Of a stretch of 64,000 bases of DNA, positions 24,890 to 64,000 are shown piece by piece. The notes under the pieces were generated by a model. It did no database searches. It had not been told where the DNA came from and was given only the letters and a program-made list of their open reading frames with translations. This DNA comes from Zeus faber (lineage: Eukaryota > Chordata > Actinopteri > Zeiformes > Zeidae). Position 1 is the first letter of the stretch, and every line of letters begins with the position of its first letter. Location of the stretch: assembly GCA_960531495.1 (NCBI GenBank), contig OY482854.1, positions 28,753,152 through 28,817,151 of the forward strand, read 5' to 3'. The position numbers were made by a program, and so were the translations under genes.

Positions 24890-25529
24890 CAGTAGCGTTC
24901 CTAATAAAGTAGTCAGTGAGAGTGAATGTATGTATGTGTTTTATTATTTATTGATATATAATGTGCCTATGACTGTGGGGGGTGGGGTCAAGTTTATCGG
25001 TGGGTTATTATAATTTGCGTAAGTTCATCTGATTGGAGGGGAGGTGTCCAGGATAAAGAATAACTCAGTGTGGGAATGTCGCCTACCACACACCACCCAA
25101 GTGGCACTTTCAGGGCCCTCCAGCGGAGACACAGACGACGGGGTTTCAGACACACAGTTGATCGTGGAAAGTGTGCAAGATGGAGCAAGACCTGGAGCAG
25201 ATGGACATGTGTCATGACAAGGGCTCCTCTCCTGAGTGTGTGTGGGGGGGTGGGGTTTTTATCCTGTTGCTTGTTAGACCAACCAGCAGGTATGCAGCCA
25301 CACTGATCCAGGGCCCCAATTACGTAGACCCAGGACAGGTGTGGCTGCTCAAACCACACCATCGCCACACCACATCCAGTATAAATCTTCATGAATATAA
25401 ATTAATTTATTCATAATATTTTTTAAACTTTCACAATAAAAAAAGAAAACCAATGCTTTAGTTTGTTTTTTGGTATAATAAAAAAAAAAAAGAATATAAA
25501 TTATTATTACGATTATTATGAATATGATT

Positions 25530-25561
<32 letters not shown>

Positions 25562-27360
25562 AATGTAATGTAAGTTCATGAACTAAAACCTCAGTCAGAC
25601 CAATGTGTGTGTGCCTTCGCTTTGTGAACAAAAGAGCCGTTCAAAAGAATCGTTCAAGAGAAGTCCGTAATAAAGAGGGACACAGCCATCCCAGGGGGTT
25701 ATTTTCTTTGATTGACACCTTGATTGAATGCACTCTTTACAAAAACATTTCTATGTCGTTTCATCTTGTGTTTCTATTGAAAATAAAGATTAACCTGGGT
25801 GGCTGTGCTCAAGAATCGAGCGGGCAAGGAAAGGCGGCCAGGCAGGGGGCCTCAGGGGACAATGCGGCTTCGACGGCAAGCGCATCATGGAGGTATCTGC
25901 AGGTTTGGGCCGAACATTAAACTCGAACTGAACGCACACAGCGGAAATTTTCTGATACTAAATCATTTTTTAATCGTGGTACAAATCGCTCATGGAGTAG
26001 CCATGTTTCAACAGATGTCCTGGTACAACCTATGTGGCGGCTCCATATGTGGTCCCCTTCGGTGGGTCTCCCTCGGCGGCCATCGCAGGTGGGACGATGG
26101 GCGGACTCCCGTCGTCCCACCTGCCTGCCCGGGGACCTGTTCTCTGGCGCGCGCTCTCTCTCTCGGGCTGTGGGTGGGGGGGCGTTCTGCCGCCCTCTGT
26201 TCCGTGGTCTGTGCGGCGACCGTCAGGGGCCCGATGGGGGGCGCATGGCGGGCCGCCTCGTGCCCGTGGCTGGTGACTGTGGGTTAGGTGCCCCCTCTTG
26301 GAGTGGTGATGTAGTTGTAGTTGTAGTGATGTAGTTGTAGAGTAGTGATTAGCTGCTTATGGACCAAAACATGGGTGAGAGTTCGCCAAAGAGGGGGCTT
26401 GGTGGCGGTTCTGCGTAACAAGAGGTTGTGCTCTTGCACTCCACGGGTCGTCCGCAGGACAGAGTTATTGCAGCAGTTGTTGACGATGAAAAAATTAATG
26501 AAGAGTTGCATTGCAGGTTGAGAGGTTGAACTCCACTTGCAGACCAATTCTGCCCAAAATGCAATGGCATAAAAATAATCTGTGTTGTACGCCCAGCATG
26601 CTGACAGCACAGGTTTATAAAAAAATAACAAATAAAAAAGAACCAACCTGTTTTGTGCTTGTGACACCATTTTCACAAAAGTTATGGAAATCCTTGAGTT
26701 GCTGAGCTCAATAAATAGATTTATACTCTTTTAAAAACTATCCAGTTAGGAGTAATCTTGGAGGACAAGCATATTGAGTTTAGAGTTAATATTATCATAA
26801 CCATAACAAAATACTTTATACATAAATGTTGCTTGGCAAAATCCCCCAATTGTGGAATGCCCAAAAAACAAAAATCTATATTAAACAAATGTATAAAAAG
26901 GTAAAAAAAAAAAAAAAAAAAAAGCCCATGCCAAGAAAATCTATATACTTATGTCTGAATATTATTTATTCTAGCCCCTTGTACAATTCCTTACTTTTTT
27001 TTTTTTTTTTTTTTTTTATAACTTATTTTAATGGCTCATCTTTCTCTACTTGTATATTCCTTTTATGGTACTGTTCAAAAACAGGCCTGTAGTTCAAAAC
27101 ATGGCTGTTCGGAACGGATGCACTGCGGTCGTAAAAGTCTCAGAGTCCTGAAGCCCCGCCCTGCCCCGACGCCGCTGCTGCACAGAGCTGAGCAGCTCAC
27201 TGTTTGCTTGTTTATTCAATGTTTATTAAGATCACGCGTGTCTTGTATCCAAATTGCACCTAATTCAACACTGCACGTCCTGGGGTCCCCAGCAACACAC
27301 CTATCAAGTGTGAAGTCAGCCGCCAATCACGTACACCTCTCCTGTTGCAAGGTGCACGGC
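24890..27360. other. Intergenic spacer between the tandem matrin-like copies
   Basis: Holds the LTR-like repeat at 25085-25377, TTA/ATT simple repeats at 25500-25560, a GC-rich stretch at about 26030-26280 whose open frames resemble nothing I recognise, and poly(A)/poly(T) runs at 26900 and 27000. No exon with convincing splice sites or homology was seen. Confidence 0.4.
25085..25377 (-). repeat. Solo-LTR-like repeat, copy 3
   Basis: Near full-length relative of 3375-3655, between the two matrin-like copies. Shared blocks include caccacccaagtggc, caagggctcctctcctgag and tggctgctcaaaccacacca. Confidence 0.5.
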
Positions 27361-27689
27361 AGCATTCAGAAAAACTAAGGAAATCACGCTGTTCATCTGC
27401 AGTTCACCCAACGTTGCAGTTTATGTGCAAATAGCTTCCTCATCTGCTTCAACGTTCAGTTGTGCGAGTGTTTTCCATACAGTGCTGGTATGATATATAT
27501 GATGAATAATTTAAAGCATTTTAAAAAGGTTGTTAGTCACCCATCGGTAGGTAGAGGGGAACAAACCTACCACAGGATCCTCAGCAGCATTATAGACACT
27601 AGATTTCAAACTGCGTAGCTTTGTTAGTGAACACATCTTTTGAAAAAAACAAGAAAAAAAAAAAACAAGTACAAAGTGTCAAAGCTTGA

Positions 27690-27841
27690 GTTTTCAGTGT
27701 TTATTTAAAAATACTCAGCAGATGCTTTACATAAACAAGTCCCAAAAGTTCAATTTGTTCTCTGTAGTGTGCGTCCACACTACTAGGCTGAGAATACAAA
27801 ACACACATTAAAAAAAAGGAAAGTAGAAACATATCTTACGG
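27690..27841 (-). other. 3' UTR and polyadenylation region of copy A
   Basis: Follows the stop codon at 27842-27844. TTTATT on the plus strand at 27700-27705 is AATAAA on the minus strand. Similarity to the copy B tail continues downstream to about 27360-27420, which is the 3' edge of the duplicated unit. Confidence 0.5.
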
Positions 27842-42250
<14,409 letters not shown>

Positions 42251-42425
42251 TGTCCTTCAATACTGGCTCTCCACTCAGGTCTCGACACCGTTCGGTAGAT
42301 GACTCAAGATACAGAACCAAGGAGGTGACCCGCAAAAATGTCTTTTTTGTTGCTTTCTGATGTGAAAGAGTGAAAGGAGTCTAACTCAAGGGTAACGTCT
42401 CCTCTCCACAGGGGGCATGCTTTAC

Positions 42426-42470
42426 CTCTGTTGAAACACAACCAGGTGGGTGCTTGTGTAAGTGTCACTT
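42426..42470 (-). other. Probable 5' UTR exon of matrin-3-like copy A
   Basis: Equivalent of 23448-23492, with the same acceptor (ctttatag) and donor (gtaaag) on the minus strand. Confidence 0.45.
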
Positions 42471-43166
42471 CTATAAAGAAAACAGACAAACTGTAATGAA
42501 GAAGAAACAGGTCTGTGATCCACAGGAGCATTTACAGTAAAATGAACACTTAGTCCTAGGCTTTAAGGATCTGAACATGGAAGGCAGTCAAAGAGCACTG
42601 AAAGGCAGAATAGGAAAGGAGACAGGGACAGTGGGTAACAGGTTCTAACGACTCAGAATTGAACTCAAGGAAGAATAAGGTAAACAACCAACCACTGGAC
42701 ACTGGTGTGACCTGACGATGTCGGATCAAAATCGGATAAAGCGAATAGTCATATAAATATATGAACCGATCTGCACCACAGTCGTGGGTTACAGGACGTA
42801 TTGACGAAGAGGAGAACTAAATATGGCAACACATGGAAAGTAGTCAATGCAGTGAGGTCAAGTTAAGCAGTCTGTTCCATAAGACAACAACTTTTCTATC
42901 ATTTAAAAAAAAAACTGTAAAGACTTGTGGTTGCAAGCCAAGAACATTAAGTTCTTCAGTTACTCATGTCCATGCATAGTAGGTGACATTTTGGATAAAC
43001 TGGCGTCGGCTGAATGTTAGCATTTAGCTAGCTTAAGATAATCAGCACTGCGTCGTTGGCTTAGCAACGCTGTTGGCTTGCTGCTATATGCATGGTCACC
43101 GAGGAACCAGGACTTTATTAACATAAAAACGGTATAAAATCCCCCCAAAAAAGTTCCACTCTTACC

Positions 43167-43306
43167 TTTGTGTGTGTTGTCTATGGATGGCTAGGCAGTA
43201 AACTAGCCAGCTAGCTAGTTAGCTGATATTGCAGCACCGCCGCCTGAGACAGGAGGTTGTCGCTGGTGGAGGTAGCGCCACCTGGCGGACGGGAATGCGC
43301 AGCAGA
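43167..43306 (-). promoter_or_regulatory. 5' noncoding exon 1 and proximal promoter of matrin-3-like copy A
   Basis: Matches the copy B block at 24361-24500, with the same donor on the minus strand (gtaagagtgg after 43166) and the same GCGCCACCTGGCGG-type core near 43273-43290. Beyond about 43306 the two copies no longer resemble each other. Confidence 0.5.
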
Positions 43307-43309
43307 AAC

Positions 43310-45080
43310 GACGGGAAAATCGACCAGTTTCTTTCATGGAGATGGTGCTGTGACAATATATTTATCTTGATGGATTTCCAAGCAGACATTTTAGCAGATA
43401 TGTCATCTGCATTATTTCATGTGAAAAATAAAGTATCTTTATCTCCTGGAATATTATGTTTTCCTTCGTGACATAGATGTGATTTAACGCATGCTGCATT
43501 CCAGCGCACCTCGGAAATCGGTTAAATCCAACTCGGGAGTCCCGGCATCCCAGGTCAAACGTAAGTAACGCGACATTATAAAACTACAGAGTTGATGACG
43601 TTGAACGTGTTTGTAAATAAAGAACAACGCAAAGGGAACTTTGTTTGCACATGTGTCACTGCGACTTAAAAAAAAAAAAACACTCGCAAATAATGGAAAA
43701 CACAACCGCAAAACCACATAACGGAAGTGAGCCACACGATTACGGAAGTGATTCAAACCGGATGCACGATTCATCTGCAATAAAATTTCTAAAAGTCAAT
43801 TATTTCGTCTCTGTAATTATATATAAGAAGTTATAACAGTAACAACCGCAGACCAATATTTTTGGGAGAACGAACTGAACTAAATGACTTCCTCAAACGA
43901 TCCTTTCAGTTGAGCTCTCAGTCAGTTGCGAGCGAACGTGAAGTGAGTGATTTTTTTCCCCGAGTTCCGAATTCAAGGGAACGCAGCTTAAACAATCTGC
44001 CAAAATGTTTTTTTTCCCCAAACTGAAATCAGATATTTTAAAGGTCATTAGTAACACGCTATATATGCTAAAATGTTATATTGAATACATTTTTTTTTTT
44101 TTTTACCAAAAGAAAATCGTTTTGTTTAGTTTAATGCACAGTGAAAACCGCCTTAATGGAAGTTTCATCTGATATTATTAAATAAAGATTGAAAACCATG
44201 ACATTTTGGCATGTTCGCAATGAATAATATTTGCTGTCAACCGTAATTCTTCCACCCCCTCAATGAAAATAGACGGAAAACATCATTCAATAAATTTTTT
44301 TATCAGCCCACGAATTGAACCCAAGGGTGATTGGTGGCAATTTTAAGACGAGATACTCCACCCAGTCACGTTGCCTCATTTGAAGGTAATATGGGCAAGG
44401 GCTCCAGTTTTACTGTTTGTTGATATTTATGAAAACTGTAGGATTGTTGGAAAGAGTAGTGATTTGAGTGACGACATGATTAACTTTTTCAGTCAGAGCT
44501 ATTCTTTCAAATCTCATGCTGTAATCTACTGGTACTTCCATCCTGTGATCCAAAATCGGAATCAGCTCCCCCCTATTGGCCATCGCAGGAATTGCAGGGA
44601 GGCAGTCGCAAACCAATTTGTTAATTGTAAACAGTATTTTATTCATGTATTTTCATTTATGTGAATGTTTTCCACAAAACAAAACAAAAAAAAAAAAAAC
44701 ACACGCGCAAAACATGCAGTAGATACATCCTCACATTTTCTGAGAAGTTGTTGTTGTTTTTTTTTAATTCTCTGAATTATTTTGGCCGCCAGTGTAACAT
44801 TGAAATATACGGCCTCTTCCAGGCGTTTCCTCTCCGTTTCCGCTGTTCAAAGACTCCCTCCAGAGCGGGGGCGTCGTTAATCCGCCCCCCGCGATTATTT
44901 ACATAAGCATATTCCCTCTATCTATTCCATTTTATTTTTATTGTATTTTATTTTATTCTATATATTTTTTATTTTATTCTATAAGTATTCAACTTACTGT
45001 ATTACGTTTTAGGAGTCAGTTAGTTGGTCTATTAGAAATATTTTTTTTCCTCGGACATATTGTGTGTTATCACCGGGTGC
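43310..45080. other. Intergenic region between matrin-like copy A and the exchanger gene
   Basis: Lies between two divergent promoters. It contains A/T runs at 43667, 44090 and 44690 and no recognisable exon, RNA gene or full transposon. Open frames here lack homology and splice context. Confidence 0.35.
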
Positions 45081-45082
45081 GT

Positions 45083-45366
45083 TGCATTACATTTCACTGC
45101 ATGTATGTATGAAAGTATGTATATGTATGAAAGTATGTAGATGTATGAAAGTATGTATATGTATGAAAGTATGTATATGTATGAAAGTATGTATATGTAT
45201 GAAAGTATGTATATGTATGAAAGTATGTATATGTATGAAAGTATGTATATGTATGAAAGTATGTATATGTATGAAAGTATGTAGATGTATGAAAGTATGT
45301 ATATGTATGAAAGTATGTATATGTATGTGACGAATAAAAATCTTGAATCTTGAATCTTGAATCTCT
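45083..45366 (+). repeat. Expanded 18-bp minisatellite inside a retroelement 3' tail
   Basis: The tail seen at 39165-39250 (catttcactgcatgtatgta...gacgaataaaaatcttgaat) is here interrupted by about 12 tandem copies of an 18-bp unit (atgtatgaaagtatgtat with a few atgtag variants), roughly 45100-45330. It ends in TTGAATC repeats. It yields fortuitous reading frames on both strands. Confidence 0.85.
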
Positions 45367-45957
45367 TGAGTCTTGAGAAGCGACGCCCCGCCTGTGGCCA
45401 GCGTCCACGGCGCCGTGGCCGAAAGCCTCCATCCCCCCCCGGTCACGAAACAGCCGCAAAGTGGAGCGGCGGAGGGGAGGGGAGGGGAGGGGAGGGGAGG
45501 GGGTGAGGCGGGCGGGCGGATGGATAATGTCATCTCGGTGCCGTCCGTGATCCGCTCCCGTCCGCGTCCGTCGGAATGGAATTTCACCCTTAATATTATT
45601 GATTATTGATTATTGATTATTGATTATTATTATTAATAATAATAATAATAATAATAATATTTTTTTATTTTTTGTATTTGTTTTGAATGGGCCGCGCGTG
45701 GGCGTCGGGCGCCGCAGCGGGCGGTCCGCGCGGGGACGCCGAGGACGACGACGCGCGCGCTCGCTGAGGATTCCGCATCAAACAGCGACGAAGCTGCGAC
45801 GGCGCCGCCGCGTGAGACGCCACAGTTGCTCTTCCCCTCGAACCGCAACGCACCGCACCGCACCGCACCGCACCGCACCGGGGCGGCGACCGGGGCGGCG
45901 ACATGTTCTGAGCAGAAGGCGGGAGGGAGGAGGACGGCGGCGGCGGCGCGTGCCGAC

Positions 45958-54613
<8,656 letters not shown>

Positions 54614-54626
54614 AGGACATTCATAT

Positions 54627-54658
<32 letters not shown>

Positions 54659-55300
54659 CTTTCTACATTCAACGCTTACCATATCCATTGAATATGACAG
54701 ACATTTGCATTCCCTTGAGGCTGGTGTGTGTACAAGTGGCTTTATTCTTCTGTCTTTGAGAAGTATTTTGCATCGTTTTATACCAAGCCCACATTTTGTG
54801 ATATCGGCTAACTACCTGTCGTCTCCCGATGACACACGTTTTTAACAGTGTTGACTTTGTATCGTGCCTCCTTCCACTGCCCCTGGAACTGCAAGGTTGT
54901 TGTTTTGAAATTGTGCGAGGTATCCCCCCGAAAAAAAGAAAAGAAAAGAAAGTTGTAGACATTAACGACCGCCGTGAAAAGTAAACCTAATAGAACAGAT
55001 ATGACTTATACAATTTGTTTATTCAGTGTATGTGTAGTTACTTTTGGGTTGTTTATTTTATGTGAAGGGTTCGTTGTAGACACTGTATCCTGCCTGTGTC
55101 CTGTATTATGTAGCATGGCTGATCCACACGCTACAGATAATTGCACTAAGCTCCTGTGCCCATAAGATCCCTTTTCCTTTAAGCTTGTCAGCCAAGAGAT
55201 GTTTCTCTTTTGTTGTTGCTTTTGTTATAAGGTAGGATCTTTTGCACTTTGAGCGTTTTTTGTGTGTTTAGAAAGAAGTGAGTGAAATAAAAATCATACA
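54614..55300 (+). other. 3' UTR of the exchanger gene
   Basis: Follows the stop codon at 54611-54613. An AATAAA signal is at 55286-55291. A CA repeat lies at 54628-54656. Confidence 0.55.
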
Positions 55301-55669
55301 TTTAGCAGGAGGTTCTTCTTTTCACTGTACTTTTTTTTTTACATTTGACGGAGTAACTTTTTGCATGATGTTGTGAAACTATTACACTTAACATTTGGTG
55401 ATAAAACTCAGAAAACAGCTCTCTGATGGACATTGTGATGTCTGAATTGCAGGGAACTACCATGATGTTAAAAAAAGTATTGCCCAGTATTGCCCATGGC
55501 CATACTAGAGCAGTGTGGTGGATTCCCTTTCCTTTCCACTAGGTTCAGTGTGTAGTCAGGGGTGTGCAAAACAGACAACATTGTAACAAATTAAGAAAAA
55601 AATTTCTTAAAAATAAATTCATAATAGTTTCAAAGTCTTTCTTCACGGAATGATTTATGCATGTTACTC

Positions 55670-57283
55670 AAAGGACAATGACTTCTTTTATTTTATTTAT
55701 TTTTTATTTCTGTCGGACTTCATCAGGTTCAATACCAAATTAATGTAAAAAATAATAAAAAAATACGACAAAGTACATCATTTTACCATTACAAATACTC
55801 ATATAATGGAGGTCTACGACATGATTGCAGAGTGACCAAAAAAAACAAAAACATCTCACCATCATAACAAAATACAGTACACACAATGTGTTAGTAACTA
55901 CACGTCCGTCCCCCCGCCCAAAAAATGTTAGCTATTCTATATACTTTACAAAATACTAGAAAAAACTCCCATTACCAGTGGAATATCGAGTAGTATATAC
56001 CTTGTACAAAATATTAAAAATCTGCTGTGTGAGTGTCTACGTGCATTCAAACAGCTACAATCTGCATGCAAATCTGCTTCAGCATGACGGGTGGAAAAAG
56101 CAACTCTGAAATGACCACCGCAGAGAACTGGTCGTAGCGGAACCGTAGCAGGTTAAAACAACGGACGGGGTGTGTCATGGACAACATGATGCCTCAATAT
56201 TTGCCATTCTGCAAAACCTCCAGAACAAACATACAGATGTACTGTGCTGGAAGTCGGGGCTGACATGAAGCTTGAATTAGTGTGTCAGCGCCCGAGAACT
56301 TCCCCCGGCCTTTTTTCCATGTTTTGTGCCCCACAATCAACCACACGCAGCACAGGACAAAGCCGCTGTGGCTGAACTGCTAAACAACAACTTTTTGCAA
56401 CAGAATTAACTGAAGGCTAAACATCGCTCTTCCAAACATCTGGAGGAGTTGATGGTGATGGCTGTTTGACTGAAGAGCCTCAATAACAGACTGGCTTTGC
56501 CAGAAAGCCTCTTTCAACCTCTTTGATAAAAAATAATAATATATATATATGATTATTATTATGATTGTTATTATGATTAATAATAATCATAATAAAAATT
56601 ACAATAATAACAAAAATAATAAGGACAAGCTTGTGGTCATTAAGCAAGGTATTTGGTGGGGCAATGTGTGTGATTAATAATAATGGACCTTGGCACTGGC
56701 AGATTCCCTGCAAACTAAACGCTGATGTTTTTGTTCAAACAGAAATACACGGACGAATGCCACTATAGAAATCCACAGGTAATAACGTTAATATCTCTCG
56801 ACAGCAGGATCTGCTTCAACCACCCATATGTGACGTGCACTTTTCTGCATCACTTTCCCACAATTCATCTGGGGGGGTTTAGCAGATTTAAAAGCCCCCT
56901 CCGCTCCTCACAATATTGGTGGGGATTTTGTGTGTAGATGTTTGCGTTATGGGGGTGGTGGGCTTAGCAAATTAGCCGTGATGCTATTCTATTCACTCCA
57001 CAGGGTTCCCATGGAGATGCTGGTCGCCATGGTTATCGAGCGCTCTGTATTGCTCTGTCTCACCCTGCCTACCTTGTTGAGGAGCGTTTGTGGGCGCAGC
57101 GTGAATGAAGGAGTGTTTGTTCTGGACTTTGCTGAGGGTCAGGGGTGATGAAGTTTCCCCATGTGCCCATGTGTTAGGATGGAGCCCTGCGGTTTGGGGG
57201 CAGGCTGCGGTGGGGTGGGGGTCTCCCCAATGCTGACGGGGGGCGGGGAGGGGTTGGGGGTGGTGAGGGTGTGTTGTGGTGAA
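55670..57283 (-). other. 3' UTR of dpf2
   Basis: No other coding sequence is seen on either strand. A minus-strand AATAAA (plus TTTATT, 55687-55692) is a plausible end. The exchanger transcript ends near 55300 on the other strand, so the two genes are convergent about 0.4 kb apart. Confidence 0.45.
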
Positions 57284-63499
<6,216 letters not shown>

Positions 63500-64000
63500 C
63501 TGATAATACAAACAGATTAGAAAATGACAGGTTAACCACTTGAACCCTAGAGACCATTTTTCTAACAATGGGTGAGGGAGCTAAGAAATAGGGATCAACA
63601 TTAATATTTAGAATTGAAAGGATATATAGCAAATGATTCATTCAGAATCACTTGACGCAAATACAATTTCTCTCAAGTACACACTGTAGCTCTGTTGCAT
63701 CCATCCATATGAGAACCACTGGCCTAGTTTACACAAAGCACAATGTACAACAAGAAGCATCACCGACAAGCTGTTAATAGTTTGAAAGCCACTGGTAGAG
63801 ATTAGTATGAGTATGTTATTAGACAGCAACATAAGAGTGATAGTTTATATGAGAAAATGTGAGGTCAGTAAAATATCAGAATTCCAGTCATTCCTAAAAA
63901 GGTCATACTTGATCATTTGAATCTTTTTCTTCTTGACATTAGAAAAAAAAAATGATCCTTTATTTTTCTCCAAAAAGATAATTAGCAACATCATTTCTTG

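Noticed and set aside
26032..26334. GC-rich open frames in the spacer between the tandem copies, considered as a possible gene or first exon
   Set aside because: Several frames are open together because the sequence is GC-rich. No recognisable domain, splice partner or conserved counterpart elsewhere in the window.
44371..44664. 97-codon open frame upstream of the exchanger gene
   Set aside because: No homology, no splice context and low-complexity flanks; compatible with chance.
45100..45330. Regularly spaced short repeats resembling a CRISPR array
   Set aside because: Units are contiguous with no unique spacers, and the organism is a vertebrate.
45064..45587. Long repetitive open frames (MKVCIC... 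on plus, HTFIHI... on minus)
   Set aside because: They are translations of the 18-bp minisatellite, whose length is a multiple of three. No splice sites, homology or start context.

Overview
The window is teleost-fish genomic DNA. The evidence is multi-exon genes with short GT-AG introns, long CA/GT and GA microsatellites, and fish-type interspersed repeats (L2-like LINE, tRNA-derived SINEs, Tc1-like, pogo-like and hAT elements). There are no prokaryotic, viral or CRISPR features. All exon models were built by hand from splice sites, reading phase and family knowledge; nothing was aligned computationally.

Layout. (1) 1-6.9 kb: an L2-like LINE remnant, then pieces of a matrin-3-like gene in two opposite orientations. 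Two RRM half-exons lie on the minus strand (1.7-2.5 kb). RRM4, an acidic stretch, the second zinc finger and a C-terminus lie on the plus strand (3.8-6.9 kb). A solo-LTR-like repeat sits between the two orientations. (2) 6.9-24.5 kb: an intact matrin-3-like gene on the minus strand ('copy B', 1152 aa). (3) 27.4-43.3 kb: its tandem duplicate, also minus strand and intact ('copy A', 1100 aa). Both encode a C2H2 matrin finger, four RRMs and a second matrin finger. RRM3/RRM4 resemble the two RRMs of human MATR3; RRM1/RRM2 are an extra pair. (4) 45.4-55.3 kb: a plus-strand K+-dependent Na+/Ca2+ exchanger gene, closest to SLC24A3 (NCKX3), 589 aa in my model, with a GC-rich 5' region. (5) 55.7-63.5 kb: the 3' nine coding exons of a DPF2 gene (BAF-complex double-PHD protein) on the minus strand, convergent with the exchanger. 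Its 5' exons lie beyond the window.

Most striking: copy B keeps a PTBP1-binding PRI-type motif (GLLGPAP), while copy A reads GLREPAP there. Copy A also carries a 37-codon in-frame deletion between short direct repeats near the conserved N-terminal helix. The copies share patches of near-identity that include introns, separated by strongly diverged stretches, which suggests gene conversion. The third matrin-like locus looks inverted in its middle. Each tandem copy has gained its own transposons since duplication: a nested TTAA-flanked/hAT composite, an LTR-like repeat and a Tc1 copy in B; a pogo-like element and two Tc1 copies in A.
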